Assembly (NCBI GenBank): GCA_034638255.1
Contig: JAWPGT010000002.1
Location: forward strand, 372,001-436,000
DNA: 64,000 nt
Reading direction: 5' to 3'
Source: Coprinus comatus
Lineage: Eukaryota; Basidiomycota; Agaricomycetes; Agaricales; Agaricaceae
This document shows positions 35,791 through 47,900 of this stretch, in pieces; position 1 is the stretch's first letter, and each line of letters opens with the position of its first letter. The notes beneath the pieces are model-generated. The model saw only the letters and a program-made list of their open reading frames with translations, was not told the DNA's origin and searched no databases. The position numbers and the translations under genes were made by a program.

Positions 35791-37390
35791 ATGTCTACTC
35801 CTACCACTGAACGTCCTTTCATCCCCTCCTACCAACTTGCTCCCCCGACATCCATTGAATGTAGGTGTTTCTTCCCGATTCTTTGTTATTTTTTTTTTGA
35901 TTCTAATTGATACATCATAGTGGAATATGCTGATCTCCCAACTATCGATCTCTCCAAGGCCGGCACTCTAGAAGGCAGGAAAGAGTTGGCAAAGACACTC
36001 GTCGAAGCTATGACCACCCATGGATTCTTCTATATCATCAACCATGGATTCACTCCTGAACAGGTATTGTTGAAATTTCCTGATCTCCAAATGACAATGG
36101 ATTCACCCAATCACTACCACTCAGACCAAACGTGTCTTCGACATGGCAAACGTTCCCTTTGCTGATGTGCCCGAAGAGGAGAAGAAAGAATACGAGGGAA
36201 AGATGAAGACCCAAGGTTCTTACCAAGGTTACAAATTGCGCCAGTACTGGGTGAGAGCTCCTTCTACTTGTTCCCATTTGATTCATGTTATTGACTATAA
36301 TGTTACCACTTCTAGCATATCGATAACGGTGTCCGTGATCAGATTGAGAACTACAACAGTTAGTTCCAAAAATCAGGTGGCCAAAATTGTGAGAACTAAC
36401 TGATTTTAATAGTCAACCGTCTTGTGTACAAGCGTCAACATCCCAAGGCCCTCCGTCCATTGCTTCCTGAGATTGACATGCTTGCCAAGCACAATCATTA
36501 CAATGTTCTCCATCCCATTCTCAGGCTCCTCGCTTTGGGTCTTGAGGTTGACGAGGAAACATTCGTCAAGATGCACGAATTCGATCAAGAAGCTGAAAGT
36601 TTCGGCAAGTTACATTTTGTTCCCATAACATTCGGCAGTTTTACTGATACCGAGTTTCTTAGTTCGCTTCATGAAATAGTAATTGACTATCTTTATCTCC
36701 GCCCATTTCTTTTTTTACTGACTGTATTCCCACCAGCTACCCCCGAACAAAGGAAGAAGAAGCCGCAACTAACAGTGTGTGGCTGAAGGGACACACCGGT
36801 TAGTTTCTCACTTGCCTCTTAGATATCTCAGTACCGCTCACTCATGAAATACTTGACCAAAAAAAAAACACAGACTTCGGTACCATCACTATTCTCTACA
36901 GTCAACCAGTCTCAGCTTTACAAATCCTTACTCCCGAAAAGACCTGGAAGTGGGTCAAACATGTTGAAGGTGCTCTTGTTATCAATGCTGGTGATGCTAT
37001 GGAATTCCTTTCTGGAGGATTCTACAAAGCTACTATCCATCGGTATGTTTTTTTTCTCTTTTTCCTACCTGCAATATTAAAAACGAGTGACTTACAAATC
37101 TCTCCACATAATTTAGTGTTGTTCAACCTCCTGCCGATCAACAAACTTATGAACGTCTCGGTGTCTTCTACTTCTCCATGGCTGATGATATCACCTCTCT
37201 CAAGCCTTTGACTCACAGCCCTGTCCTTCAACGCCATGGTATTGATCGTCGATTCACAGATGAGAATGCACCAACTATGGAAGTATGGAGAAAGGGTAGA
37301 ATCATGGCTTATGGTCAATCTGATCTGACAAAGAAGGGTGAGATTGAGGAGGAAGTCATCAATGGTGTCCTCGTCAAGCACTATAACTAA
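35791..37390 (+). CDS. 2-oxoglutarate/Fe(II) dioxygenase, isopenicillin-N-synthase-like
   Basis: Starts MSTPTTERPFIPSYQ. The DIOX_N part reads LEYADLPTIDLSKAG, LVEAMTTHGFFYIINHGF and DVPEEEKKEYEGK. The jelly-roll part supplies the Fe(II) ligands: LKGHTDFGTIT (His-x-Asp) and the distal His in GGFYKATIHRVVQPP, with ERLGVFYFS contributing the 2-oxoglutarate site. Such enzymes hydroxylate or oxidise small molecules; the substrate cannot be told. A 16-nt micro-exon (36663-36678, coding RFMKY) is needed to restore the family sequence. It is preceded by a GC-AG intron (36605-36662, CG/GCAAGT). The gene stands alone with a TATA promoter beside a gene-poor region, which suggests conditional expression. 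Confidence 0.87.
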
Positions 37391-37783
37391 GTGTCAAGTG
37401 TCATGCAGTATCTATAAGAATGTATTATGATTATCTTGTTCGCGAATCGAATTTTACATATGTACTTTCTCTCTCTCATTGGAATGGGAAGTCCAGACAT
37501 CTGGAGAGCTATGTTCTTTGCAATGGATTATCGTAGCTTCAAAACAAATCACAAGGTCAAGCTGACATGTAGAATAATAAGCGAGTAAATTACAAGCATA
37601 CGGTATACCGAATGCGAAGTGGTATCCAGTATGGAAAAGAAGAGGAATGGCAATGTGAAGCAGATAAAAACGATAGCATCAAAGAAGAGTATGCAAGTAG
37701 TCGAATATGGATGAATTAATACGCAAATCGACGTCCCCCTAAAAATTCCAAAAGAAAGGAAGCATACAAGTGTAATATGCTCA
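37391..37783. other. convergent 3' region
   Basis: Between the 3' ends of the dioxygenase gene and ARL1; no coding or RNA signal seen. Confidence 0.45.
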
Positions 37784-38709
37784 TTACTTCTGCTGAATTG
37801 CATTGACCAACCTACATTTTTTGAAGGGAGAGTTAGCAGAATAAGAGGGAAAAAGTAGCAACCACTAACCAATCAAGCCCATCTTCAAGACCTTCGCCTT
37901 TGGTAGCAGAACTACCCCTAACACTCCACGGTCTTGACTTTTCACCGCCGGCGAGTCCGAGTTGCTCGCTTATATCCTCCGGCTTCATTGCTCCGTCGAT
38001 ATCCTGTTTGTTACAGAAGACTAGAAGAGGAACACCTTTCAATTCTTCTTCCGCAAGCATTGTTAGCAGTTCCGTTCGCGAGGTACTTAGACGTGCGTGG
38101 TCGGAGGAATCAATGACATAGATGATTGCTGACGTATTTGGGAAGTAGCATCGCCAATATGGTCTTTCAGACCAACATTATGTGAGCATAAACTAGAATA
38201 CAGGGTGAACTGAAAAGCTTACCGGATACTTGATTGACCTCCAAGATCCCAAACTTGGAATTTAATATTCTTGTACTGTAAAGGTATACGTCAACGTCAT
38301 AAGCCTTTTTGAGTGGTAATGCCGGGCACAGCATACCTGAACAGTCTCTACGTTGAACCCGATAGCTAGAAACCATATATTCAGTTATTCCGAACAATAA
38401 ACTTAAAGATGATACAGTCGTACTTGGAATAGTTGATACGACTTCACCAATCTATGTGTTAAGCCGCTGTGTTAATCTCACACCATTCTTCCCCGGACTT
38501 TTGACAACAATCACCTGTAAGCGATATAGAATCGTCGTCTACACGGACAAAGTACATAGTGTTGAGTAAACAAAATGCAAGTAGCTAGAAAAAAGATATA
38601 CCTTTCCAGCGGAATCCAACCCGAGCATCAAAATCCGGACGTCCTGGTCTTTACTCCATCGTACCAGCGATGCCAAGGAGCCGAAAAGACTAGATATTGA
38701 AAGACCCAT
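37784..38709 (-). CDS. ARL1: ARL1-type small GTPase
   Basis: Multi-exon minus-strand gene. The ATG at 38709 gives MGLSISSLF with Gly2 available for N-myristoylation; an upstream in-frame start would lose this. Motifs in order: P-loop GLDSAGKTT, RLQIGEVVSTIPTIGFNVETV (switch I), [21 protein letters not shown] (G3 and switch II; split by an intron), VFCNKQD (G4) and SSATKGEGLEDG (G5), ending VNAIQQK. ARL1 acts at the trans-Golgi, recruiting GRIP-domain golgins. Sequence around RPYWRCYFPNTSAIIYV matches ARL1 better than ARF1 or ARL3. A CACGTG core lies about 120 bp upstream. Confidence 0.9.
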
Positions 38710-39241
38710 TTCAAGATGATGAGGTAGAGAGAGAGAGAGAGGGAATAAGAGATGTAGAAGAGGAGAGAGCACTCCGGGCAAAGAGAACAAGTTTAATGAA
38801 CTGGCGCTCCCCACCTGCTTATGCAGACACGTGAATGCCGTTTTAGGTAACCAGTAAAAAGTTAGCTCCGGGGTTGGAGTTTATGGTGATGAAGTCAATC
38901 AGCTATTAGGCCTCTCTGTTTTAGGGATAAACTGTGAAGCTTGATATACTTTTAATGATAATAAAGCTCAAACAGCGCTAGTAATATTAAGGCTGCGGAT
39001 GTGATTGACCATAAGTACTCTCAAGACCCAGTGTCCGGCCGGGTATAATGGCACATTGTTACCACTCTACTCTGAATGAAGCTTGAAACCGGAGTTCAAA
39101 CGTTCATATTTATTTATTGGATATGCCGAATATACCAAAGGCCCTTTCCTTTCTCAGTGTCGGTTACATACGATCCATCCAAAATAATAATTGCCATAGT
39201 CCCTATGCTACATAAGATTTTACTTCTAAACAATGCATCAA
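38710..39241. other. intergenic with E-box
   Basis: Contains CACGTG at 38828-38833, upstream of ARL1, and a GA-rich purine repeat on the minus-strand 5' leader side near 38730. No coding signal. Confidence 0.45.
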
Positions 39242-40514
39242 TCATATCACTCTAGGATGCACATGAGAACGGGGTTGATACCCAAGTGGCAAAGCACTCC
39301 TCATCGCCCTCTCTTCGATTTGATATTTCGGTCTCGGAACACCACCAGTTCCAGGTGGAGCCCTGTGGACAAGACTAGGACTATGCATACTCCTTTCCTC
39401 TTGTATCGGTGGTGGTATCCTTCTCGATTTTTCCATGTAAGAAGCATCGGGTGGACTGGTAGCGGGCCCAGCAACTAAAGCCCTTGAACGAGCTTTAGGC
39501 GACATTGTCATTTTCTGGCGTAATGCCAGACCTGCAGAAACAGTAGATGGTGGAGGTAAAATTGCGTCGGAATCCTTTAACGGAAGGAAAGGATTCTTAA
39601 ACTGGTTTCTGGATAACCAACTTCGCCGTCGACCAGAGGGTGATTTTGATGCTGGTTTTAGAATACCGGCGTGAGGCTGAACAAGAACATGACGACCATT
39701 GGGTATCATGAGAGCCTTGGGAGGTACTTGAAGAATACGACGTCGATCCGCTCTTTCTCTTGACTCGACATCGAGAATTGTACGAGCAAGATGGGCATTC
39801 TTCGGAGTTGTTGGAGGAGGGAAGTCAGGTGGATTACCAGGTCGATCCAAGATACTGGGATATCTCGGTATACCATTAGGCATTGATGGAACAGGTCGCG
39901 TAACATGTCCCGCTTGACCAGGTTCAGAAGGGCGTCGTGGATTATAAGCCGGGTTATGGGGAGGCCAAGTATCAGGAGGTTCATCTTCCGTCTCGCGTTT
40001 TCCTGTAAAGGCATTTCGCAGACGTTGCAAATGTGAGATTTTCTTGACAGGTTCTTCTTTCTCTGATTGTGACTTGGGTTTTGTTTCCAACACCCACCAA
40101 CTTGTACCCTTGGCGGATTGAAGATCAATATGCCACCATTGAGCCTTCTCCTTTTCAACATCCCCTTCTTCAACAACCCCATTGTCTATCTGCTGCATAG
40201 CACGCTTTCGTCTTCGCATATAAAAGAAGAACAAAGCTATCGTGATCACCAGGATAGCTACCGCCGCAACAATAAATACTATGGCGGTAGTGTTTGGTTT
40301 ATTGGATGATGCTATGGATCGTCTGAAAGAAGGGGGGTTAAGAATCATGTAATAAGGATTATTAAAGAGGGTCTTACACAAACATATGTACTATTGTAGG
40401 ATCCCGCGGAACATTATCATCAGTGTTCTGGCCATCCAGGTCATGGTAGGCAAATCCAGGTCGAACCAGCAACGCATGTGAGATGAAGAACCAGCTCCAA
40501 CGAAAAGTCATCAT
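39242..40514 (-). CDS. single-pass membrane protein, unknown
   Basis: Two exons (40514-40378 and 40322-39242) sum to 1218 nt, 405 residues. The start MMTFRWSWFFISHALLV looks like a signal peptide; a short extracellular piece follows (DLDGQNTDDNVPRDP). The transmembrane helix AIVFIVAAVAILVITIALFF is followed by a stop-transfer MRRRKRAM. The remaining roughly 320 residues would be cytoplasmic and disordered, with many Pro, Ser and Arg, and an acidic WWHIDLQSAKGTSWWVLE patch near the membrane. This is the topology of fungal receptor-like or cell-wall-sensor-like proteins, but the ectodomain is very small and I recognise no family. The function is unknown. Confidence 0.72.
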
Positions 40515-41160
40515 TGTTATTAACAGCACGAAGGCTCCCAGAGTCTTTCCGTTCCAGACGGGGCTGCAATGAGCAGAGATAGTTGAGGTGAGAAACCAGT
40601 CTAAAGGATTGCCTGAACGTCGAGACACGGTATATAACTGTTGGCACCAATCGAGGGTTACGGTGATGCACTGCCTTTTGATGTGTTTTGGAGAGGTTGG
40701 AGATGATTCTTTGGATACTAAAACGAATGATTTCGGATGTGTTGCATGTTTCAGAGACGGGATATACGACAAGCCCTAGTCCGCTTATTACAAAGTTCGA
40801 TATGACGAATGCCTCGCAAGATATTTAATGAGTCGAATTAATTCCAGAGCCAGCATTTTATATGTAGCTTGATTTCCCCAGTATTGTTTCAGCGTTGTTT
40901 GGGTGTCAAGAGGGATGTGACGGGTGACGGTGTTACTGGACGTGTCTGTTCGTGGTTCTTCGAGGAACAACCCCAGAATGCCTCGTGGAGAGGATCCAGT
41001 ACGGGAAATGCTCGTGTGATTCCTCCAACAGAGTCAATTTTCGGACTTATCGTAGGAATCCTTTCTACAAGCGCCCAATCATCCACTTTAATAAACACGA
41101 CGCGTGACTCTACCAAACACATTACCGCCGAGTGCTGAAGATACCATACACACCGGTTTC
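40515..41160. other. divergent intergenic region
   Basis: Separates the membrane protein (minus) from the Trp/Gln-rich gene (plus). Only short ORFs without protein character; no clear motif. Confidence 0.4.
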
Positions 41161-43868
41161 ATGGCCAAAAAGAAAGGGGCGAAACAGAAAAATGAGGAAG
41201 AGGAAAAGTCAAAGGAAAACAAAGGGGCCAAAACAAAAGTCGTCACTTTTGACGCCCCAGTATCAGGTAAAGTATTCAATACAAGTCGTTGCTTGTTCGC
41301 TACGCAGTCACAACTTAGGCTTACCACGCGTTCCGCAGGCCATTTGCCTGCAGGCGAAGCAGTTGAAAGTGAAGAGCCCGATTCAGGCTCAGCTACGTGG
41401 GGGCAAATCACAGCACCAACGCAGTGGAATAACTCAGACTGGGATCAACAACAACCAGCAGCCTGGACAGATAACCCTCCCGAGTCACATCCCAGCTCAC
41501 CATCCATCCATTCGGGGGCCCAATCACCACATCCAACCTCACCCCTTCCCCAACAAGCCTTATCGCCACATCCTGATCCAACTATTCTATCTAAAGATAA
41601 CATGGGTATGCCAACCCAGGAAACACATGACGAATTCCAGAACTGGAGCGCTGATCAACAGCCTAGTACACAACAACAATGGGGAATACCTCTCAATGAT
41701 GCAACCCCTATTGGTTTCGCGTCCCCTCAAGTTGCCCAACATCACTCTCTGCCCGTAGCTGCAGTCACTACTACTCAAATGAAAGTCAGTGCGAGTGAGC
41801 AGGCACGAATATGGGAGCAGTCCCATCCTCCGCGACGTGCACCACATCCACCACAGCCTCCTCCCCCCGTTGCCCCACAAGCGCCTCCCGCGCCTGTCCC
41901 TGCATCACGACGAGATTTTCAGTTACGACAACCAATGTCAACAGAACAATGGACAAAATGGGCAAAAGCAAACAATGTAGTACCGCCTAACGCTCGCCAT
42001 GGCAATAGGGATGATTTTGCCATTGCAGCAGCAGCCCTTGAGAGAGAGTTGAAGAAAGCTGCTGCAACAAGAGGAGGGGTTCAATTTAAAGAGCCTGCTC
42101 GACCTGCTCATCAAACTCATAGTGCGTGGCCACAACAAGCTGAACATCATTCACATAGAGAGATGCGTCAACCAGCTTCTGCGGATGGATGGCCCGGGGG
42201 TGCACATAGAACGAGTGGGATGGCGTGGGGAGGTATAGCGAGGTCGAAAATGAGCGGTCATGGGAGTGAGGCGGGCTTTAGTCAAAGTAACTGGTCCCAG
42301 CATCCAAGGGGGGGACAATCTCAAGATTCTGCGTCGAAGCATACTGCTAACGCTTGGCAGAAATGGGGCCCTCCACCAACCATTCCTTCGGAAACGGAAG
42401 AAACTGAAACCGAGGATGAAGACGAAGACGAATACTACGACAATGAGGAGGCGGAGGAGTGGGGTGAGCAAGGGAGGAACCAAAGCTGGGGTGCAAGCGG
42501 TAGTGGGTGGAATAAAGCAGACAAACGGGGCCGAAATGATCAGAGCGGTAGCGAATGGGTGGATGATAGTGGCTGGCCCCAAAATGCAACAGGGGGAGAT
42601 TGGGATTCTCAGCATCGTGATGACAGGCGAAATAGCCACCAGCAGAGTAACTGGGGCCGAAATTCCAAGGTGATTACTGATCCACCAGAGAATGCTGGGT
42701 CCAGGAATGTCCTGTCCCCTCAGCAACATTCTCAAATCCTCAATTCATTACTCAATCTTCCACAGGGACATTCCCATCGTGGTGTCCAACTCTCAGACAA
42801 ACCAGTAAACGGCCACTCCAAGCCTCTATCAGATCCTAATGCATGGGGCACCCAGGATTCTAGTCCATGGGCCCAAGACCCCAACGCCTGGGGTCAAGAC
42901 CCTATGGCGGAGTCAAGCTGGGGTCCTATACAAGAGGAAACAGAAAACAAAAGCCAATATCGACATTCTCAAGCAGGAAAACATAATCAGAATTTCGAAT
43001 CGTGGGGAGCTGGTCTCACTGACACTCCTTCACGGACACTGGCATATGCTTTCAAAGGCAACGACGCATTTGTACCCGCAAACAAGCCACATACTACAAC
43101 TCATGAAAAATTATCTTTGTCTCTTCAGGAGTCGGACGAGGCGGCATTGGCACCTGTACACGAAGCGTTATTTGGAAAAGCTAGATGGGCCAAGGACCGC
43201 ATTTATTGGATGTTTCCCGCTAATAAAGACGAAAAAGTGACGCGTTGCTTATTATGGGTGGATAGCATGGCAGAACAACTTGCTGCTTTTGGTGTAAGTC
43301 CAATGTTTTCTGTTTCTAAATGTTGGTGTACTCAATGAATATCAGATACAAAAATTCATTCAAACTCGAGAGCGCGGAGCAATTCTCATCAACGTGAACT
43401 TTCAGCTTCCTGATTACCCAGCTCAGCCTTTGATTGATTGGTTAACGTTCGGTCGACTACAAGATACCATGGACAAAATACTACAGGAATCGGTTATATT
43501 TTATGATCCAAGTAAACACGTTGTAGTATACCTTTTCCTACCATCAGGAAGTGCGAAGAGCATTGCCATATGGAGACGCAAGGTTACAGTACCCGCTCAA
43601 ACGCGTGCAATGTACAAGGACTACATCAACCAGACCTTGGCTGGTCTAAAGAAGCCGAAGGATTATGTTGTGTATGTTGACCGGTGAGTGATTAACGTTT
43701 GACTCTGCCTTGCAATGGTCTGATTTGATTCACAGCTTGCCCTTGAAGCCTGAGGACCCAGATAAAACGACTGTTCTTTCCAAAACCTCACCTACAAAAT
43801 TCGTCAAGGCGACGTCACCTATCGCAAAAAAGAAAAGAAAGTGGTGGCAAATCTTCAAATCCAAATAA
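41161..43868 (+). CDS. Trp/Gln-rich disordered protein with conserved C-terminal domain
   Basis: Start ATG 41161 (MAKKKGAKQKNEEEEKSK, lysine-rich). A probable in-frame 72-bp intron (41267-41338) removes a segment with donor GTAAAG and acceptor CGCAG. The next 550 residues are low-complexity: repeated W-G, Q, P and H units such as SAWPQQAEHHSH and ETETEDEDEDEYYDNEEAEE. The last 190 residues form a folded module: EALFGKARWAKDRIYWMFP, IQKFIQTRERGAILINVNF, LPDYPAQPLIDWLTF, VVVYLFLPSGSAKSIAIWRR and KPKDYVVYVDR, across introns at 43294-43345 and from 43685. A basic tail ends at 43868. I recall similar C-terminal modules only as uncharacterised basidiomycete proteins. The tryptophan spacing recalls GW-repeat scaffolds, but this is only an analogy. 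Confidence 0.78.
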
Positions 43869-44119
43869 TTTACTCGTTCTCTTCCGGGTTTATATACCTC
43901 TATTCCTGCTATCGCATTATAATTGCTTTCATTTCATGTATTCTTACATTCATACCCTTGTACTCATACCATTCTTTAGTCGATTTTATTTAGAAGATTA
44001 TTTAGAAACAGTAGGTGTAACAAAAGTATCTTTATATCTGTTCACGTGCCGGGGAACGTAAAGTTAGGTCATTATAATCAATTGGTCGGAAACTGCTCTT
44101 TATTCACCGCTGCTGTGTC

Positions 44120-44746
44120 ATGGTTCTATCTGAAGTAGCGCCAGCCACCGATGCATTTTCTGTGGCACAACATGCCATAGATAGTACAGCAAACCATGAA
44201 AAACGGGTACCGTTTGCACCATATACACGGCTGGCTATCTTGACAGGGATCTTACTGCCTATTGGTGTAATACCCTATCTGTTAGCCAGAAGACGTATTA
44301 CGGGTCTACGAAAACACGTTGACGAACTGGAGTCGAAGTTGATTGCGGTGGAAAAACAAATAAATAACCACGTCTTAGAGACGAAAGGTATTAGGGACGA
44401 ACAGTTGAAGACAAGAGCAATGCTAGGTGATATGAGGGAGAATATGGGCGAATTGCAGCAGGAAATAATACAGCAGACAACGGAGCAAAGCCAAGCAAAT
44501 CGGGAGTCACAGTTACAGATACAAAAGCAGTTGATGGAGATGCATGACACAACCGGGTATAGTATATTTTCTGTGGAAGACAAAAGGATACTGACACTGA
44601 AATGTTCCAGGGACAAGATGCGAAATGTCGGCGTGTCTTTGGGAGAACTAGCAGAGTTTGTGGGTGAGGTGGAGAAAAGGACCTGGCTTAAGAAGAGTGG
44701 ACGGGCTGATCGACTAGCGCTGTTAGGAAAACGTGTTAGTGGATGA
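44120..44746 (+). CDS. small membrane protein with coiled coil, unknown
   Basis: Intronless ORF of 208 residues starting MVLSEVAPATDAFS. One membrane span (LAILTGILLPIGVIPYLLA) is followed by RRRITGLRK, which sets the rest in the cytosol or matrix. A coiled coil of about 90 residues follows, rich in Glu, Gln and Leu (HVDELESKLIAVEKQ, RENMGELQQEIIQQ). The C-terminus is amphipathic and basic. It has no recognised domain. A CACGTG core lies at 44043-44048, about 75 bp upstream of the start. Similar layouts occur in organelle-tethering or mitochondrial membrane proteins, which is only a guess. Confidence 0.7.
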   Translation: MVLSEVAPATDAFSVAQHAIDSTANHEKRVPFAPYTRLAILTGILLPIGVIPYLLARRRITGLRKHVDELESKLIAVEKQINNHVLETKGIRDEQLKTRAMLGDMRENMGELQQEIIQQTTEQSQANRESQLQIQKQLMEMHDTTGYSIFSVEDKRILTLKCSRDKMRNVGVSLGELAEFVGEVEKRTWLKKSGRADRLALLGKRVSG

Positions 44747-44904
44747 TAGTATGACGCACCTTGCCATCAGGCAATGTTTCCCACGTGTAGCTTGCTCCTA
44801 CCATAACCATCGTTTCTATTGCGACTCTTCTCCCTCCCCTGAGTGCTTGTAGCATGCAGATTGCTGTGTAGCCTTAAGCCATTTCATTTTTTTCTATCAC
44901 AGCC

Positions 44905-47900
44905 ATGTCAAATCAACCACATTCTCTCAATAATTCTGCTTCTCAACCCATACCGACATCACAGCCTGAACCCACAGTATCTGCCGACACTACTATAGAG
45001 CAGAAGCACAGCGGCGAAGAACAAGCACTAGAATCTCACGAAGTTATAGAACTCCAGACCTTCAGTGAGCGCAAAGCATGGATAGAGGAGAAGATTAGAG
45101 TGAGCGTCTCTCCTTTTCGTATTCTCCACTCTGTGATTGACCATAGTCCCCAGTTTTTGGAGCGTATGCCTCCTGTGGAGGTGTTTGTAGGACTAGATTC
45201 GTTACGCTCATCTGCAGAGGTCGTTACTGGTCTTCCCACTCGTGCGGAGCTCAACCAATGGATCGCTGAACATGATGCTATAGAAAAGGAGACGGAGATT
45301 TTTGATACTGGAGAACTAACAAAGCTGAGGCAATTAACCAAAGGTTAGCTACATTACATTTCCGGACCATTGCACTCTTGACATTTTCTGTAGCCGCGAC
45401 ACAACGAAATTTATCCCCGGAGGATACTGATGTTATTGAACTTACCCTCACTACAATTTATGCCCTGGACAAATTATTACATCTGCTACGTGACCGTTCA
45501 GAAAATCTCGAACTGTTTGGGATTCGAATAACCTGGGAGGAATATCGATCTGGAGCTTGGGTGGAAAGACGAGAAATACTCGAGGATCTCTCTCATTTCA
45601 TCCATAAACGAGCACGTTGGAATACCACAATCTACGAAACAACGATTAATGATCGCTCTCCTCTTGGACTTCAACGGCGTGGTTCTGTCCACTCATTCGC
45701 ATCAGGTGGCTCAGATACATCGGTTAATTCAGCGGCGTTTTCGCGTAGCGCTCGTTTCAAATTGGCAGAAGTGTTATCCAGGGACGCAGCACAATTTGGT
45801 AGCCGTGTTACGGCCCTGCGTCATGGCAAAATAGCCTCGGCGGGAAAGGTTTTGGATAAACTTATTGATAACAGCAGAAAACCTGTTCCCGAGGAACTGC
45901 TAGATGAACAGGACCGTTTGGAGGAAAAAGGTATCAACGAATTGGAACAAATTGGCAAGTTTGCCATGAATTTGGTTATGCAATGGAGAAAGTGAGTCAG
46001 GAACCGCCTGTTTTAATACTCAATCCATTAATCTTCTTTTGTCACAGGGCCGATGAGATTTACGTTGAGACCATGAAAGATAGAGTGTCTGCTCAGAACC
46101 TAATTGAAGAAATTGAAACGGCCAAACTACACCATCCAACACAACGACAGAGTAACTCCTTTGTTTCGCGCGCAGGTGCATTGGCAACACGGTTGTCTGT
46201 TAGGGTTAACCCAGTCACAAGTCCGCAATTCTTTTCCTATCCTACCCATCCGCTCTTCGAGGATCAAAGAGAATTTAATGAACAGCTTGCTCAGTCTTTG
46301 TCATCCGATATACAAGTTGCATCGGATTTGATCGACAAAGTGACTAAATCTGCTAAGGAATACAAAGCCATGTTCGACGCTGTGAATCGGCTAGACACAG
46401 TTTTGGAAGACGCCATGGGGACGAATGAGAATTTCAAGGAATATCTCAAGAAGATGGATTTTGGATTCTCGAATAAAGATGGAGATGGTTCTCCTCCTAA
46501 TATTAGCTCCGAGCGTTGTTTGGACACCACGCGACACTCCGTTTTCGTTGCTCTGTGGCCTTCTGTATCAGAGTCTATTTCGAACGCTATCGTTCACGCC
46601 GATGAAATCCTTCCTGAACTTCAACTTGCATTGGCTTTATTTGACGCATCGGGCGTTAGAGATCTGGATTATAGGAGTCGGGCGCTACTGGAAGTCCAAC
46701 AACTGGCTAGGATGAAGGAGAAGGTTCAGAAGGCGTATGAGAAGACAATCACAAAGTTAGATCAACTTCGTGAAGCACGGAAGGTCTCTCAAAACGTAAA
46801 TGGCATTCAACAACGTATTGTAGATTTATGCCATCAAGTGAAAGAAGCTATGGAACACGCACGTTGGCGACAGAATTCTCTCGAACGTAACTTACCATTG
46901 ACTCCGGAAAGTTTCCCTTCATCAGTCGAAGACGTGGATAACGATAATTCTCCCTCTCCCGATTTTTCGAAGTTGTTGGATGAGATCAGACAAAGCATCA
47001 AAGATGACGTCGATACCCCTTTCAATTCATTATGCCCACTTCTCGAAAACCCTCTCAAAGAACATTTTATACATCGTCTCAACACTCTCAACAACGCTAT
47101 TACAACATGCGAAGAAATGATTGGAACTTTGGCATCTTTACAGAAACAAGCAATGGTTATGAATTCCATTCGAGAAGAATGTCATGCCCTTCAACTACGT
47201 ATAGAGGATACCAAACTTCGTTCCAGCACCATTGCAGAAAACATCATGGGAGATGTTCTTACGAATGAGCATGCAATTGATGATATTCGACTCCTTCATG
47301 GCGAAGCCGATAAAATCCAAATCGACGTCCAATCATTTACCGAAGGATTGACAATGCGAGTACCATTTATCGCACGACAAATATCATTTGGAGGAACATC
47401 AAAACAAAGATCCACGAGTGGAGAGCTAACCACTATTCTTGAACCTCATCAATTTGATCTTCATTCAGTTGATGCTGCCGTTCGTGCTGATTGTAATTCA
47501 TTTGTAATGAGGCTTGGTGGTGAAGTTGAAGGTCTTGTGAAGTGTAAGCATCATTTAACACTTGCACGTCTTGCCAAAAATTTGGACAATGATTTGTCCG
47601 AAACGATTTCACAACTTTACGATGCTACTCAAGAACTTAATGGGTGGAGAACAAAACGAGAACAAATCATGGGAGATGTGGATCTTAAATTGTTGAATGA
47701 ACTTTTGAAGGTCGTTGAGGATTATAGTCATTCAAATCGAAAGGTAATTAACCAACGTTTTTCACCACATCGAGAATTATTGCGACGAATGGAAGTATCT
47801 TCTACTCCTCTCGATCAATCTATTCGTGAAACATTATACAGCGCCCGTGTACGGTCCGTGGATGATACGGAATTGCGGTTTAATACTTGGGTGGAGAATC

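Noticed and set aside
35791..37390. Secondary-metabolite cluster around the dioxygenase
   Set aside because: Neighbours (Cdt2-like, ARL1) are housekeeping genes; no synthase, P450 or transporter is adjacent.
42151..42735. 194-residue minus-strand ORF inside the Trp/Gln-rich gene
   Set aside because: Shadow frame of a low-complexity coding region; no start context or protein features of its own.
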